Positions 33,240 through 42,597 are shown, counted from the stretch's first letter. The stretch is 64,000 nucleotides of DNA from Delftia tsuruhatensis NBRC 16741 (GCF_001571325.1 NZ_BCTO01000038.1:20802-84801); one strand, 5' to 3'. The notes: generated by a model not told the origin, from the letters alone. Numbers and translations: made by a program.

Positions 33240-34661
33240 ATGACGAAACCTAACGAACCTCTGCCCCAGGCTGCTGCGCCTGCCGCATCCAGCCCCGCCG
33301 GGCCGCCCATCGCCCACGGCACCCAGCCGCTGTGGCGCACCTTCCTGGTGTTCCTGGGCCCCATGGTCCTGGCCAATATCCTGCAGTCGCTGTCGGGCAC
33401 CATCAACAGCGTCTTCATCGGCCAGATGCTGGGCGTGCAGGCCCTGGCGGCCGTCGCGGCCTTTTTTCCGGTGATGTTTCTCTTCATCGCCTTCGTGATC
33501 GGCCTGGGCGCAGGCTCCTCGGTGCTGATAGGCCAGGCCTACGGTGCGCGCATGCACGACAAGCTGCGCGCCATCGCAGGCACGGCCATGTGCATAGGGC
33601 TGCTGTTCGGCGCCGTCGTGGCCCTGTTCGGCGGACTGTTCACCGAGCCGCTGATGCGTCTGCTGGGCACGCCGCCCGACATCATGGAGCAGGCCACGCT
33701 GTATTCGCGCATCGTGCTGCTGGGCATGCCGGGGCTGTTCGTGTTCCTGCTGGCCACCTCGCTGCTGCGCGGCGTGGGCGACACGGTCTCGCCCATGCTG
33801 GCCCTGCTGATCTCCACCGGCACGGGCCTGGTCTGCACGCCGGCGCTGATTGCGGGCTGGGGCGGCCTGCCGCGCCTGGGCGTGGCCAGCGCGGGCGTGT
33901 CCATGATCCTGGGCTTCACCCTGGCCCTGGCCTGGCTGGGCTGGCGGCTGCGCCGCATAGCCAGCCCGCTGGCGCCCAATGCCGCGTTGTGGAAAGCCAT
34001 GCGCATTGACCGGACCCTGCTCAAGAGCATCCTGCGCGTGGGCATTCCCACGGGCGTGCAGATGATCGCCTCGTCCATGGCCGGGCTGGTCGTCGTGTCG
34101 CTGGTCAACGGCTTCGGCTCCAGCGCCACGGCAGCCTATGGTGCGGTCAACCAGATCAACTCGTTTGCGCAGTTCCCGGTCATTTCGGTGGCCATCACGG
34201 CCTCCATCCTCGGCGCCCAGGCCATCGGCGCTGGCCGCAGCGAGCGCCTGGGCGCCATCACGGCCACGGCCATACGCATGAACCTGGTGCTGGGTGCCGC
34301 CCTGGCCCTGATCGGCAGCCTGTTCGCGCGGCCGCTGCTGGGCATGTTCATCACCGACGAGCAGGTGCTGGTGCTGGCCATCGAGCTGCTGTACATCGTG
34401 CTGTGGAGCGGCCTGCTGCTGGGCTGCTTCATTGCCCTGTCGTCCATCATGCGTGCCAGCGGCGATGTGGTCATTCCCACGGCCATCACCATCACGGTGC
34501 TCGCCGTGCTGGAGCTGCCCATGGCATGGTGGCTGAGCCGCAGCTTCGGGCTGATGGGAATCTGGATGGCCTTTCCGCTGTCCTACACCCTGACGCTGTG
34601 CCTGCAGACCGCCTACTACAAGCTGGTGTGGAAGAAGCGCCCGATCCGCCGCATGGTGTAA
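33240..34661 (+). CDS. MATE-family multidrug/metabolite exporter
   Basis: A 473-residue inner-membrane antiporter with about twelve transmembrane segments in two MatE halves (opening LWRTFLVFLGPMVLANILQS; LRGVGDTVSP at the end of the first half; FIALSSIMRASGDVVIP in the second). MATE proteins expel cationic drugs or metabolites against H+ or Na+. It is 47 bases downstream of the DUF2239 gene and probably in the same operon; a terminator follows. Confidence 0.92.
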   Translation: MTKPNEPLPQAAAPAASSPAGPPIAHGTQPLWRTFLVFLGPMVLANILQSLSGTINSVFIGQMLGVQALAAVAAFFPVMFLFIAFVIGLGAGSSVLIGQAYGARMHDKLRAIAGTAMCIGLLFGAVVALFGGLFTEPLMRLLGTPPDIMEQATLYSRIVLLGMPGLFVFLLATSLLRGVGDTVSPMLALLISTGTGLVCTPALIAGWGGLPRLGVASAGVSMILGFTLALAWLGWRLRRIASPLAPNAALWKAMRIDRTLLKSILRVGIPTGVQMIASSMAGLVVVSLVNGFGSSATAAYGAVNQINSFAQFPVISVAITASILGAQAIGAGRSERLGAITATAIRMNLVLGAALALIGSLFARPLLGMFITDEQVLVLAIELLYIVLWSGLLLGCFIALSSIMRASGDVVIPTAITITVLAVLELPMAWWLSRSFGLMGIWMAFPLSYTLTLCLQTAYYKLVWKKRPIRRMV

Positions 34662-34675
34662 GGCGTGCGCCATGC

Positions 34676-34708
34676 AAAACAGGCTTCCCGAGGGAAGCCT
34701 GTTTTTTT
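34676..34708 (+). terminator. Terminator between MATE and adhP genes
   Basis: AAACAGGCTTCCC, loop GAG, GGGAAGCCTGTTT followed by a T run. The symmetric stem can serve both converging genes. Confidence 0.85.
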
Positions 34709-34724
34709 GGGGGTGGGCAAAGCG

Positions 34725-35753
34725 TCAGGCGTTCAGGTCCAGCACCACGCGCCCTTCGATCTTGCCTTGATGCATGCGCGCGAAGATGTCGTTGATGTTC
34801 TCCAGCCGGTCGGTGGACACGGTGGCCTTGACCTTGCCCATGGCCGCGAAATCCAGCGACTCCTGCAGGTCCAGCCGCGTGCCCACGATGGAGCCGCGCA
34901 CCGTCACGCCGCTGAGCACCATGTTGAAGATGGGCAGCGGGAAGCTGCCGGGCGGCAGGCCGTTGAGCGATACCGTGCCGCCGCGCCGCACCATGCCCAG
35001 CGCCTGCTCGAAGGCCTTGGGCGAGACCGCCGTGACCAGGGCGCCGTGCGCGCCGCCGATCTCCTTTTTCAGGTAGGCCGCAGGGTCCGTGGTCATGGCA
35101 TTGACCGTGACCTGTGCGCCCAGGCGCCGTGCCAGCGCCAGCTTGTCGTCATCCACGTCCACCGCCGCCACGTTCAGGCCCATGGCCTTGGCATATTGCA
35201 CGGCCATGTGGCCCAGGCCGCCGATGCCCGAGATCACCACCCAGTTGCCGGGCTTGGTGTCGGTGACCTTCAGGCCCTTGTAGACCGTGACGCCCGCGCA
35301 CAGCACGGGCGCGATCTCGATCAGGTCCACGCTGCCGGGCAGCAGGCCCACGAAATTGGCATCGGCCAGCGCGTACTGCGCAAAGCCGCCGTTGACGGAG
35401 TAGCCGGTGTTCTTTTGCTGCTCGCACAGCGTCTCCCAGCCACCCAGGCAATGCTCGCAATGGCCGCAGGCCGTGTACAGCCACGGAATGCCCACGCGGT
35501 CGCCCTCCTTCACGTGGGTGACGCCCGCGCCCACGGCGGCCACGTAGCCCACGCCTTCGTGGCCGGGAATGAAGGGCGGATTGGGCTTGGCGGGCCAGTC
35601 GCCCTGCGCCGCGTGCAAATCGGTATGGCAGACGCCGCAGGCCTCGATCTTCACCAGCACATGGCCGGGATCGGGCCTGGGCACCGGGACTTCCTCGATG
35701 GTGAGCGGCTTGCCAAACTCCCGCACCACGGCGGCCTTCATGGTCCTGTTCAT
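34725..35753 (-). CDS. adhP: Zinc-dependent alcohol dehydrogenase, AdhP type
   Basis: A 342-residue medium-chain dehydrogenase. Catalytic zinc ligands appear in [10 protein letters not shown] and GHEGVG; the structural zinc loop is [15 protein letters not shown]; the NAD-binding turn is [17 protein letters not shown]. It oxidises ethanol and similar alcohols or reduces aldehydes. The start at 35753 is preferred because AAAGGA lies eight bases before it; an ATG three codons upstream lacks spacing. Confidence 0.93.
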   Translation of the reverse strand: MNRTMKAAVVREFGKPLTIEEVPVPRPDPGHVLVKIEACGVCHTDLHAAQGDWPAKPNPPFIPGHEGVGYVAAVGAGVTHVKEGDRVGIPWLYTACGHCEHCLGGWETLCEQQKNTGYSVNGGFAQYALADANFVGLLPGSVDLIEIAPVLCAGVTVYKGLKVTDTKPGNWVVISGIGGLGHMAVQYAKAMGLNVAAVDVDDDKLALARRLGAQVTVNAMTTDPAAYLKKEIGGAHGALVTAVSPKAFEQALGMVRRGGTVSLNGLPPGSFPLPIFNMVLSGVTVRGSIVGTRLDLQESLDFAAMGKVKATVSTDRLENINDIFARMHQGKIEGRVVLDLNA

Positions 35754-35851
35754 TCGCGCCATCCTTTCTTTGCGTCAAAGTAGGTACAGCATATCAGCGA
35801 AGCGACCTGAACGCCTTGATCAAAATCAGGCCTTGAACCATCAAGGACAAA

Positions 35852-35883
35852 AAAAGCGGGCAAGGAAAACCTTGCCCGCTTTT
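35852..35883 (-). terminator. Terminator after rimO
   Basis: AAAGCGGGCAAGG, loop of four, CCTTGCCCGCTTT; on the minus strand it is followed by TTTTTGTCC. It lies 20 bases beyond the rimO stop. Confidence 0.85.
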
Positions 35884-35903
35884 CAGGGATGCGAATGCAG
35901 GCC

Positions 35904-37298
35904 TTACACGGGCTGGCCCACCAGGTCGTGGCCCTGCGTGCCCACGATGCGCGCCTTGACGAAGTCGCCCACCTTGTAGGTCTTGCTGGCCTTCTCGGGC
36001 GGCAGCAGGTGCACCAGGCCGTCGATCTCGGGGGCATCGGCATAGCTGCGGCCCACGCCGCCCTTCTTGCCCAGGCCCACGGACTTGTCCACCAGCACCT
36101 GCATGGTCTGGCCCACGCGCTTTTGCAGGCGCGCAGTGGAAACCTCCTCGGCCACGGCCATGAAGCGCGCGCGGCGCTCCTCACGCACTTCGTGGGGCAG
36201 CATGCCGGGAATCTCGTTGGCGGCAGCGCCTTCGACCGGGCTGTAGGCAAAGCAGCCCGCGCGGTCGATCTGCGCCTCGCGCAGGAACTGCAGCAGGTGC
36301 TCGAACTCCTGCTCGGTCTCGCCGGGGAAGCCGGCGATGAAGGTGGAGCGGATCACCAGATCCGGGCAGATCTCGCGCCAGCGCTGCAGGCGCTCCAGGT
36401 TCCTCTCGCCGTTGGCGGGGCGCTTCATGCGCTTCAAGACATCAGGATGGCTGTGCTGGAAGGGCACGTCCAGATAGGGAAGCACGCGGCCCGTGGCCAT
36501 GAACGGAATGATCTCGTCCACGCTGGGGTACGGGTAGACATAGTGCAGGCGCACCCAGGCGCCATAGGGCTCGGCGATCTCGGCCAGCGTCTGCACCAGT
36601 TCGAGCATGCGTGTCTTCACCGGCTTGCCGTCCCAGAAGCCCGTGCGGTACTTCACGTCTACGCCATAGGCCGAGGTGTCCTGGCTGATCACCAGCAGCT
36701 CCTTGACGCCGCCCTCGAACAGCGCGCGCGCCTCCTTGAGCACATCGCCCACCGGACGCGAAACCAGATCGCCGCGCATGGAAGGGATGATGCAGAAGGT
36801 GCAGCGGTGGTTGCAGCCCTCGGAAATCTTCAGATAGGCGTAGTGCCTGGGCGTGAGCTTGATGCCCGCCTCGCCAAAGGCGCCCGGCACCAGGTCGATG
36901 AAGGGATCGTGCGGCTTGGGCAGATGGGTGTGGACGGCATTCATCACCTCCTGCGTGGCGTGCGGACCGGTCACGGCCAGCACGCTGGGGTGCACTTCCT
37001 GGATCAGGTTGCCGCCATCCTTGCCCGCCTTGGCGCCCAGGCAGCCGGTGACGATGACCTTGCCGTTCTCGGCCAGCGCCTCGCCAATGGTGTCCAGGCT
37101 CTCGCGCACGGCGTCATCGATGAAGCCGCAGGTGTTGACGATCACCAGGTCAGCGCCCTCGAAGGTCTTGGAGGTCTGGTAGCCCTCGGCGCTGAGCTGG
37201 GTAAGGATGAGTTCGGAGTCCGTGAGTGCCTTGGGGCACCCGAGGGATACCATACCTATACGGGGCAGCCGATCCACTTTGACAGCAGTTTCATTCAT
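35904..37298 (-). CDS. rimO: Ribosomal protein S12 methylthiotransferase RimO
   Basis: A 464-residue radical-SAM enzyme that methylthiolates Asp88 of ribosomal protein S12. The N-terminal [4Fe-4S] cysteines are Cys21 (SLGCPKAL), Cys57 (NTCGF) and Cys86 (TGCLG); the radical-SAM triad is CNHRCTFC (162, 166, 169); a TRAM domain ends the protein. The start codon is at the junction with prophage 2: its ATG overlaps the recombinase ATG on the other strand. Its native promoter and leader have thus been replaced by phage DNA, and the first residues may be phage-encoded. Confidence 0.95.
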   Translation of the reverse strand: MNETAVKVDRLPRIGMVSLGCPKALTDSELILTQLSAEGYQTSKTFEGADLVIVNTCGFIDDAVRESLDTIGEALAENGKVIVTGCLGAKAGKDGGNLIQEVHPSVLAVTGPHATQEVMNAVHTHLPKPHDPFIDLVPGAFGEAGIKLTPRHYAYLKISEGCNHRCTFCIIPSMRGDLVSRPVGDVLKEARALFEGGVKELLVISQDTSAYGVDVKYRTGFWDGKPVKTRMLELVQTLAEIAEPYGAWVRLHYVYPYPSVDEIIPFMATGRVLPYLDVPFQHSHPDVLKRMKRPANGERNLERLQRWREICPDLVIRSTFIAGFPGETEQEFEHLLQFLREAQIDRAGCFAYSPVEGAAANEIPGMLPHEVREERRARFMAVAEEVSTARLQKRVGQTMQVLVDKSVGLGKKGGVGRSYADAPEIDGLVHLLPPEKASKTYKVGDFVKARIVGTQGHDLVGQPV

Positions 37299-38955
37299 GG
37301 GAAAAACTTCTAAAGGTCTTGTCTATAGCTACCTGCGGTTCTCGGACCCCAAGCAGTCAACGGGGAGCAGCACGGACAGGCAGCTGGCATACGCGGAAAA
37401 ATGGGCCTCAGAGCACGGCCTGCAGCTTGACAGCAGCCTGACCCTCCGCGACGAGGGCCTAAGCGCTTACCACCAGCAGCACATAAAAAGTGGTGCGCTC
37501 GGGGTGTTCCTGCGGGCCGTGGAGGACGGACGTGTACCGCATGGATCTGTGCTGATCGTGGAGGGGCTGGACCGCCTCTCTCGCGCAGAGCCCATCCAGG
37601 CTCAGGCGCAACTGGCCCAGATTGTAAATGCGGGCATCACCGTGGTCACAGCGAGCGACGGAAAGGCCTACAGCCGCACACGGCTCAAAGAAAACCCCAT
37701 GGATCTGGTCTACAGCCTACTGGTGATGATCCGCGCGCACGAAGAAAGCGACACGAAGAGCAAGCGCGTAAAGGCCAGCATCAGGCGTTTGTGCGAGGGG
37801 TGGCAGAACGGCACGTATCGGGGGCATGTGCGCCAGGGACATGACCCCGAATGGGTCAAGGAGGTGGAGAGCGGGTGGGAGATCGACGCCGACCGCGCAG
37901 CCGCCGTGCGCCGGGCCGTTCAGCTGTATGTCCAAGGCCATGGGGGCAAGGGCATCGTGCAGCGCCTCGATGCCGAGGGACTGAAGCTCTACAGCACATC
38001 GGCCGAGAATAGGACGCCGCAGATCTACCGCCTGTTGAAGATGCCCCAACTGGCCGGCATCAAGCCCGTCGCCATCGATGGCGAGGAGTACCAATTGCGC
38101 GGCTACTACCCCGCCCTACTGAGTGCAGACGAGTGGACCGAGCTACAACGTGTCGCAGCGCAGAGCGGCCGCAGGCGCGTCAAGGGGGATCTGCCGCATG
38201 TCATCACGGGACTGGGTATCACCATCTGCGGATACTGCGGTCGACCGATGTCCGGCCAGCACCTGGCGACCAAAAATCGCCTGCCAGATGGCCGACTGCG
38301 GGACGGGAATAGGCGCCTGCTCTGCGCCTCGACCGCCGCTTACGGCGGGGGCTGCCCCGTGTCTGGGAGCACCAGTGTGGCACCCGTGGAGCGCGCGATC
38401 ATGTCCTACTGCAGCGACATCGTGAACCTGCAGGCGCTGTACGGGGCAGACCGCAGCCAGGCGCCCCGCGCCCAGGTGGCCGCGGCACGTCAGGAGGTGG
38501 ACAAGATCAGCGCCCAGCTCGACAAGCTCACAGATGCGATGCTGGCCAGCGCCGACGAGGGCACGCCGGCAGTCTTCGCTCGGCGCGCTCGCCAGCTGGA
38601 GGTCGAGCTAACCGCAGCTCAAGCCAGGCTGCAGGCGGCTGAACTGGATCTGGCCAGCGCGGCGCGCACAGACATCACTGGCGCCGATGCCGCCTGGCGC
38701 GCGCTGGCCGCTGGCGTGGAGGCACAGGAGATCGAGCCCAGACTGCGGGCCCGCCAACTCGTTGCGGACACTTTTGAGCGCATCGTGGTGTACGCCCGGG
38801 GCGTCAATCCCGACCCCAATGCCTCTGAACGCGACTACAAGATTGACTTAGTGTTGATCGCACGTGGCGGGAGCGCCCGACTGCTGACGTTAGACAGACA
38901 AGGCAACTGGCTTGCGGGCGAGCAATCCTCCATACCACAAGTTGCTGGATGCTGA
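37297..38955 (+). CDS. int: Large serine recombinase (prophage 2 integrase)
   Basis: A 552-residue site-specific recombinase. The resolvase domain has [20 protein letters not shown] with catalytic Ser16 after Arg14, and [10 protein letters not shown] recombinase domain ([13 protein letters not shown] region), a zinc ribbon ([10 protein letters not shown] with later Cys) and a coiled coil ([17 protein letters not shown]) follow, the full architecture of large serine integrases. The frame is open upstream into rimO; no ribosome binding site decides the start. Such enzymes integrate phages into protein genes; the target here is evidently the rimO 5' end. Confidence 0.93.
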   Translation: MGKTSKGLVYSYLRFSDPKQSTGSSTDRQLAYAEKWASEHGLQLDSSLTLRDEGLSAYHQQHIKSGALGVFLRAVEDGRVPHGSVLIVEGLDRLSRAEPIQAQAQLAQIVNAGITVVTASDGKAYSRTRLKENPMDLVYSLLVMIRAHEESDTKSKRVKASIRRLCEGWQNGTYRGHVRQGHDPEWVKEVESGWEIDADRAAAVRRAVQLYVQGHGGKGIVQRLDAEGLKLYSTSAENRTPQIYRLLKMPQLAGIKPVAIDGEEYQLRGYYPALLSADEWTELQRVAAQSGRRRVKGDLPHVITGLGITICGYCGRPMSGQHLATKNRLPDGRLRDGNRRLLCASTAAYGGGCPVSGSTSVAPVERAIMSYCSDIVNLQALYGADRSQAPRAQVAAARQEVDKISAQLDKLTDAMLASADEGTPAVFARRARQLEVELTAAQARLQAAELDLASAARTDITGADAAWRALAAGVEAQEIEPRLRARQLVADTFERIVVYARGVNPDPNASERDYKIDLVLIARGGSARLLTLDRQGNWLAGEQSSIPQVAGC

Positions 38956-39041
38956 TACCGCTTAGCTCTTAAATTAAAAAAACACACTGAAATATTTTAA
39001 TAAACCATACCAATTAACAAAAAAATAAAATTTCAAACAAA

Positions 39042-40379
39042 CTAATCATTACTACGACAAAGAAAAGCAGACAGCGTTCTTGAAAATTTTTGCATTATTT
39101 CCTCATGGTGATCACAAAGTAGTTTACAGACCTCCTCCGAGGATAGAATTTTCCTTATCCTTGTAAGCTGACCATACAGGGGCTTAGGAAGAAGGGTATC
39201 ACCACCTTCAAATTTATAAGGGAAATCTTCCCGTTTATAAAGAGACCATAGAGCATTCTCAACGTTTTCAATAGGAAGACAGTGCACGTGCTCCCGATTC
39301 GGGCGCCCTGCCTGATCTCCATCTAGAATGCAGATGACATTTTCTTTGGCCCCATAGAATTTGTACTGATGATTGAGTTTCATAAGTGATGTCACGTAAC
39401 CATGGCCACCCGCACAAATAACTTGGTAAGAGTAAAAAGTGGGTGTGCAGTAGCGATTTACAACATACTTAACGAATTGCTCCAACCTCTCGTCTTCAGT
39501 CAGAATATAACGGTCATAACCTTCAAAACCAAACATCAGGCTCTTCACACCGTTAAACGACATATCTGACAGAGTCGTATTTCCTGCTATTCTATCGCGC
39601 TCAAAGTACCGGATTTCCCCGGGCATAAGAGTTTGCATAAGCGCCAGTGAATGACTGCTAAAAACCACTGATGACTTATATCGATCGCAGATTTTTCGCA
39701 ACTCCTCAGCGAGCCTTGCCTGCGTACTTGAATCTAATGAGATATCAATTTCATCAATAACAACAAGCTGCTTTCTTTGCGCAATTTTCCGATAAAGACT
39801 TATTAGAAAATACTCTCCAGAACTGAAATAATCTTCACGAAGATAGCGCTTATCCTCATAAACTATACAACAGCACACCCCTCTACGAAATTCGACTTCA
39901 ACGAGATCCTCGAACCTCTGATCTTGGTAAATTGCAGTCAGAAAATCAATCAATTCCTTTGGCTTTTTATATCTACCAATTATGATAGATCGCCGGATCT
40001 CCCCATCTTGCTCCGCTAAGGTTCGAAAGAAAGTAAACCTTTGCCCATGGGGAGCAGGCATTTCAACGGTGGCGATTTTTTTATGATATTCCGGTATAGG
40101 CTTTTTTGTAGATATAGACCGAAGATCAGAGTCATACGCAAATACATGCACCTCCTCCCCAAGGGTATAACGAATAGTGCTTAAAGGATTGAAAACCCCG
40201 TTAGAAGAAGTCTTTACAAAGGTATCTGCCTGCGACAGATTCATAATAGCTTTGGCCAACGTTGTTTTGCCCGCTCCATTTCTCCCTACAAGACAATGAA
40301 TTTTATGTTGAGTGAGATCCAACTCAAATGTCAATTTTGAGATTGGATGAATATTTTCAATTTCAACGCGGAATATCAT
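39042..40379 (-). CDS. ATPase-TOPRIM (OLD-like) effector of an RT system
   Basis: A 445-residue protein joining an ABC-type ATPase and a TOPRIM nuclease domain. Walker A is GRNGAGKTT (32-40), the signature-like SSGE is at 186-189, Walker B is LVVIDEIDIS with D209/E210, and the H-loop is SSHS (His243). The TOPRIM acidic residues are Glu295 (ILTEDERLEQF) and ILDGDQAGR (353-355). Overcoming-lysogenization-defect nucleases share this plan, and some retrons (for example Eco8) use one as toxic effector. It starts three bases after the RT stop, without its own ribosome binding site, so expression is coupled. It is AT-rich compared with the phage genes. Confidence 0.88.
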   Translation of the reverse strand: MIFRVEIENIHPISKLTFELDLTQHKIHCLVGRNGAGKTTLAKAIMNLSQADTFVKTSSNGVFNPLSTIRYTLGEEVHVFAYDSDLRSISTKKPIPEYHKKIATVEMPAPHGQRFTFFRTLAEQDGEIRRSIIIGRYKKPKELIDFLTAIYQDQRFEDLVEVEFRRGVCCCIVYEDKRYLREDYFSSGEYFLISLYRKIAQRKQLVVIDEIDISLDSSTQARLAEELRKICDRYKSSVVFSSHSLALMQTLMPGEIRYFERDRIAGNTTLSDMSFNGVKSLMFGFEGYDRYILTEDERLEQFVKYVVNRYCTPTFYSYQVICAGGHGYVTSLMKLNHQYKFYGAKENVICILDGDQAGRPNREHVHCLPIENVENALWSLYKREDFPYKFEGGDTLLPKPLYGQLTRIRKILSSEEVCKLLCDHHEEIMQKFSRTLSAFLCRSND

Positions 40380-40382
40380 GAC

Positions 40383-41423
40383 TTAAGAAAAAGAGCGATG
40401 CAGAAAATAATCAACAACTGTCACGCCAAATTTTCTCCGAAGCTTATCAAGATATGATTGATCAATTGTATTCACGTAATTAATAAGACCAGAGAGTCGT
40501 GCCTCTGCTTTTCGCGTGTCACCATCAACCTTATCAGCGAACTTGCTTCTGTCATGCAAATAAAAATGAATCAATACTTCTATTTCATCTTTCACATTTG
40601 CATCCACCGACACTTTTCCATTCGGCAATAACACCATACCAAGCAGCTTGATCTTTACACCACTATGCAGAAGCCTAGATTTTCCATAATGCAAAGAAAA
40701 ATCACCCCCCATAGTATCGTGAAGACAATGACTCACAATGGCTTCAATCCCCTGAATCGCTTCAGAATTTCTTGAAGAAATTATTATGTCATCCGAATAT
40801 CGCGTAAACTCCAAGCCCTCACCGAGAGCATACGCATGAAAGGCATTATCGAAATCCAATAGCACTGAATTACTAATTACCGGAGAAGTTGAAAATCCCT
40901 GCGGCAAACCGGAATCAGTGCAAACAAGATCTAAAATTCTTTCAATAACGGATTCCAGGTCCTCGATAGGACAACATTCCTTTGCTCTAAGCAGAGCAGT
41001 TCTTATACGGTCACGTTTAATACTCGGGAAAAAATTTGCAATGTCACAAACAAAGAAGGACTTGCTTGCCGCATGCTTTATAACTGCGTCGTAAGCACTC
41101 ATGCCTTTTCGGTATGAAAAGACTACATCTTCATTGAACGGAAGAAAATCCAACAAAAACAATCTCAAAAACTCATGAAAGCTCTTAAGTTTTTCGCTAG
41201 GCACCAGTAGATTCCGAGTTCTTCCACCGTGAGTAAAAGACTTGGAAATAGTGTTTGTTTGTACCGACGCACTAACAAAATCCCCAAAGCTCCATTTCCC
41301 ATGGAACATAGCTTCAAACAGGACATCGATGCGCTGCTTCTTGATCGAAAATTGAGGAGTAGGTTGGGTAGACATAGCAAGAAATTTTTTGTACACTATA
41401 CCCATGTCAACGACCAGGAGCAT
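40383..41423 (-). CDS. Retron-like reverse transcriptase
   Basis: A 346-residue reverse transcriptase. Motif A is FVCDIANFFPSI (Asp127), motif B GLPQGFSTSPVISN, the catalytic YSDD is at 209-212, and the thumb region has KLLGMVLLPNGKVSVD where retron RTs carry VTG. The segment before motif A (FSYRKGMSAYDAVIKHA) resembles retron region X but lacks a clean NAxxH. No maturase, endonuclease or integrase domain is present, so it is not a group II intron or retroelement RT. Start choice is open: ATGs at 41423, 41405 and 41375 all lack a good ribosome binding site. Confidence 0.85.
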   Translation of the reverse strand: MLLVVDMGIVYKKFLAMSTQPTPQFSIKKQRIDVLFEAMFHGKWSFGDFVSASVQTNTISKSFTHGGRTRNLLVPSEKLKSFHEFLRLFLLDFLPFNEDVVFSYRKGMSAYDAVIKHAASKSFFVCDIANFFPSIKRDRIRTALLRAKECCPIEDLESVIERILDLVCTDSGLPQGFSTSPVISNSVLLDFDNAFHAYALGEGLEFTRYSDDIIISSRNSEAIQGIEAIVSHCLHDTMGGDFSLHYGKSRLLHSGVKIKLLGMVLLPNGKVSVDANVKDEIEVLIHFYLHDRSKFADKVDGDTRKAEARLSGLINYVNTIDQSYLDKLRRKFGVTVVDYFLHRSFS

Positions 41424-41532
41424 CTCCGGTCGCTAGTCACTGACTAAAGTTGACCTCTAGGCCGTCTGATCTACTTGTGTGGCGTACTGTTCAGTACGCC
41501 ACACAAGCTGTAGAGTCCACTCAGACCCGCGC
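41376..41532 (-). ncRNA. Structured leader of the RT operon, candidate retron msr/msd
   Basis: Just upstream of and overlapping the RT start is a dense set of inverted repeats. The largest is a perfect 16-bp stem, CTTGTGTGGCGTACTG, with a two-base loop (41474-41507), extended by TCTA/TAGA and GTCTGA/TCAGAC arms (to 41526 and 41463). Downstream are TAGTCA-G-TGACTA and CGACC-GGAG-ATG-CTCC-T-GGTCG, enclosed by GTCAAC/GTTGAC. No terminator T run follows on either strand. Retron ncRNAs lie in this position, but here the long hairpin precedes the small ones, unlike the usual msr-then-msd order. Boundaries are estimates. Confidence 0.45.
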
Positions 41533-41552
41533 CCCCCTTCTCCCGCCTTACA

Positions 41553-41945
41553 TCACCGCTGCGCTGAACGCGCTCGCTTACCGGAGCAGGCTCTGCTGCT
41601 TTTGATTGGTGACGCCTTGTGGTTAGGAAGATTGCATCCCGATGCCGGCATCAAAGGCACGCTCGCAGGCACCGCCCCGGGCACGGGCGTTGTCAGCAAT
41701 GCGCGCCAGCGCTCCCGCTCGCTCGTCAGCGCGGCGCTGCAGCTCGGCGAGCAGATCGAGGGCGCCGGTGTCTGGCGCGCACTGTCCGGCAGAGGCGCGA
41801 GCATTGGCGGCCGCACGATGGGCGGTGATGTAGTCGGCGAGGTCGCCGCGCAGCCGGCCAGCAGCAGCGCGGGCAGCGTCAGCATCGGCAGCAGCACGAG
41901 CTTGTGCCTGGCCCGCCTCGCGGGTGATGGCGTCGAGGTTTTCAC
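41553..41945 (-). CDS. Rz1-like outer-membrane spanin, nested in Rz
   Basis: A 130-residue frame, offset from and largely inside the Rz gene. It starts at GTG 41945 (GGAAGGGA at eight bases), has a basic N-terminus, a hydrophobic stretch and the lipobox LLLAGC, then a proline-rich mature part (TSPPIVRPPMLAPLPD). These are the marks of Rz1 lipoproteins, which join Rz to fuse inner and outer membranes at the last step of lysis. It continues 70 bases beyond the Rz stop, longer than usual. Confidence 0.75.
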   Translation of the reverse strand: MKTSTPSPARRARHKLVLLPMLTLPALLLAGCAATSPTTSPPIVRPPMLAPLPDSARQTPAPSICSPSCSAALTSERERWRALLTTPVPGAVPASVPLMPASGCNLPNHKASPIKSSRACSGKRARSAQR

Positions 41946-42147
41946 GGTAGGTCCCTTCCAGTTTTCGATATCGCTCGGAGGTTTCAGCGGCCGCTGCAGC
42001 TGCAGCCGCGCGCTCGGTCGCCAGGTCGGCGCGGGCCTTGTCGGCCGCACGCAGTGCAACTTGGTGCGCCAGGCCTTGCCACAGCAGCAGTGCGGCCAGC
42101 ACCAGGACCAGGAGCTGCCAGGCGCGGGATTTAAGGAGGGTCAGCAT
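41623..42147 (-). CDS. Rz-like inner-membrane spanin (DUF2514-like)
   Basis: A 174-residue protein: an N-terminal transmembrane helix (WQLLVLVLAALLLWQGLAHQ) followed by a long Ala/Arg/Glu coiled coil (ERAAAAAAAAETSERYRKLE). It starts right after the endolysin stop. It should pair with the nested Rz1 lipoprotein to disrupt the outer membrane. Confidence 0.8.
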   Translation of the reverse strand: MLTLLKSRAWQLLVLVLAALLLWQGLAHQVALRAADKARADLATERAAAAAAAAETSERYRKLEGTYRENLDAITREAGQAQARAAADADAARAAAGRLRGDLADYITAHRAAANARASAGQCAPDTGALDLLAELQRRADERAGALARIADNARARGGACERAFDAGIGMQSS

Positions 42148-42597
42148 CTAGACCTCCTGAATGCCCATTAGGGTGTTTTTTCCGCTGACGGTGATCACGC
42201 GGTTGACGGGCTTGTCCGGCGTGCGCGTGGACAAGTGCACCCAGCGCTTGCCCCCCACGGACTCATAGATGATTTGCCCGATGCCCAGCGCGTTGACATG
42301 CGGGGCCAGGGCCTTGGCGACGGCATACGGCGCTCCGTAGCTGGGTGCCACGATGTCAGCGGCCGCGCCGATGGCGTGATCGCTGCTGGTGACACCGCCC
42401 ACGGCCGCATTGACGGCGCGCGAGCGATAGCCGCTGGTCACGATGATGGGAACGCCCAGGTGCGCACGTACGCGCTCCAGCATCGCGGCCGTGAGTGCCA
42501 GGCGCTGCAGAGCCTCGGGCGTTGGCATGTTGTCCAGTCCCAGGCGCTGTGCCGTGGCGCTGGCAGTGAGTTCGGCCAAGCTGAAATGGGGAGTCAT
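42148..42597 (-). CDS. Peptidase M15 endolysin
   Basis: A 149-residue enzyme starting MTPHFSLAELTASATAQRLG. The M15A zinc site is visible: SGYRSRAVNAAVGGVTSSDH, then AIGAAADI, and WVHLS near the C-terminus supply the His/Asp/His ligands. It cleaves peptidoglycan cross-links as a D-Ala-D-Ala or L-Ala-D-Glu peptidase. There is no signal peptide, so release depends on the holin upstream, whose stop overlaps its start. Confidence 0.88.
   Translation of the reverse strand: MTPHFSLAELTASATAQRLGLDNMPTPEALQRLALTAAMLERVRAHLGVPIIVTSGYRSRAVNAAVGGVTSSDHAIGAAADIVAPSYGAPYAVAKALAPHVNALGIGQIIYESVGGKRWVHLSTRTPDKPVNRVITVSGKNTLMGIQEV

Noticed and set aside
41474..41507. 16-bp perfect inverted repeat as a plain transcription terminator
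   Set aside because: No T run follows on either strand and it sits directly before the RT operon, so a structured RNA is more likely.
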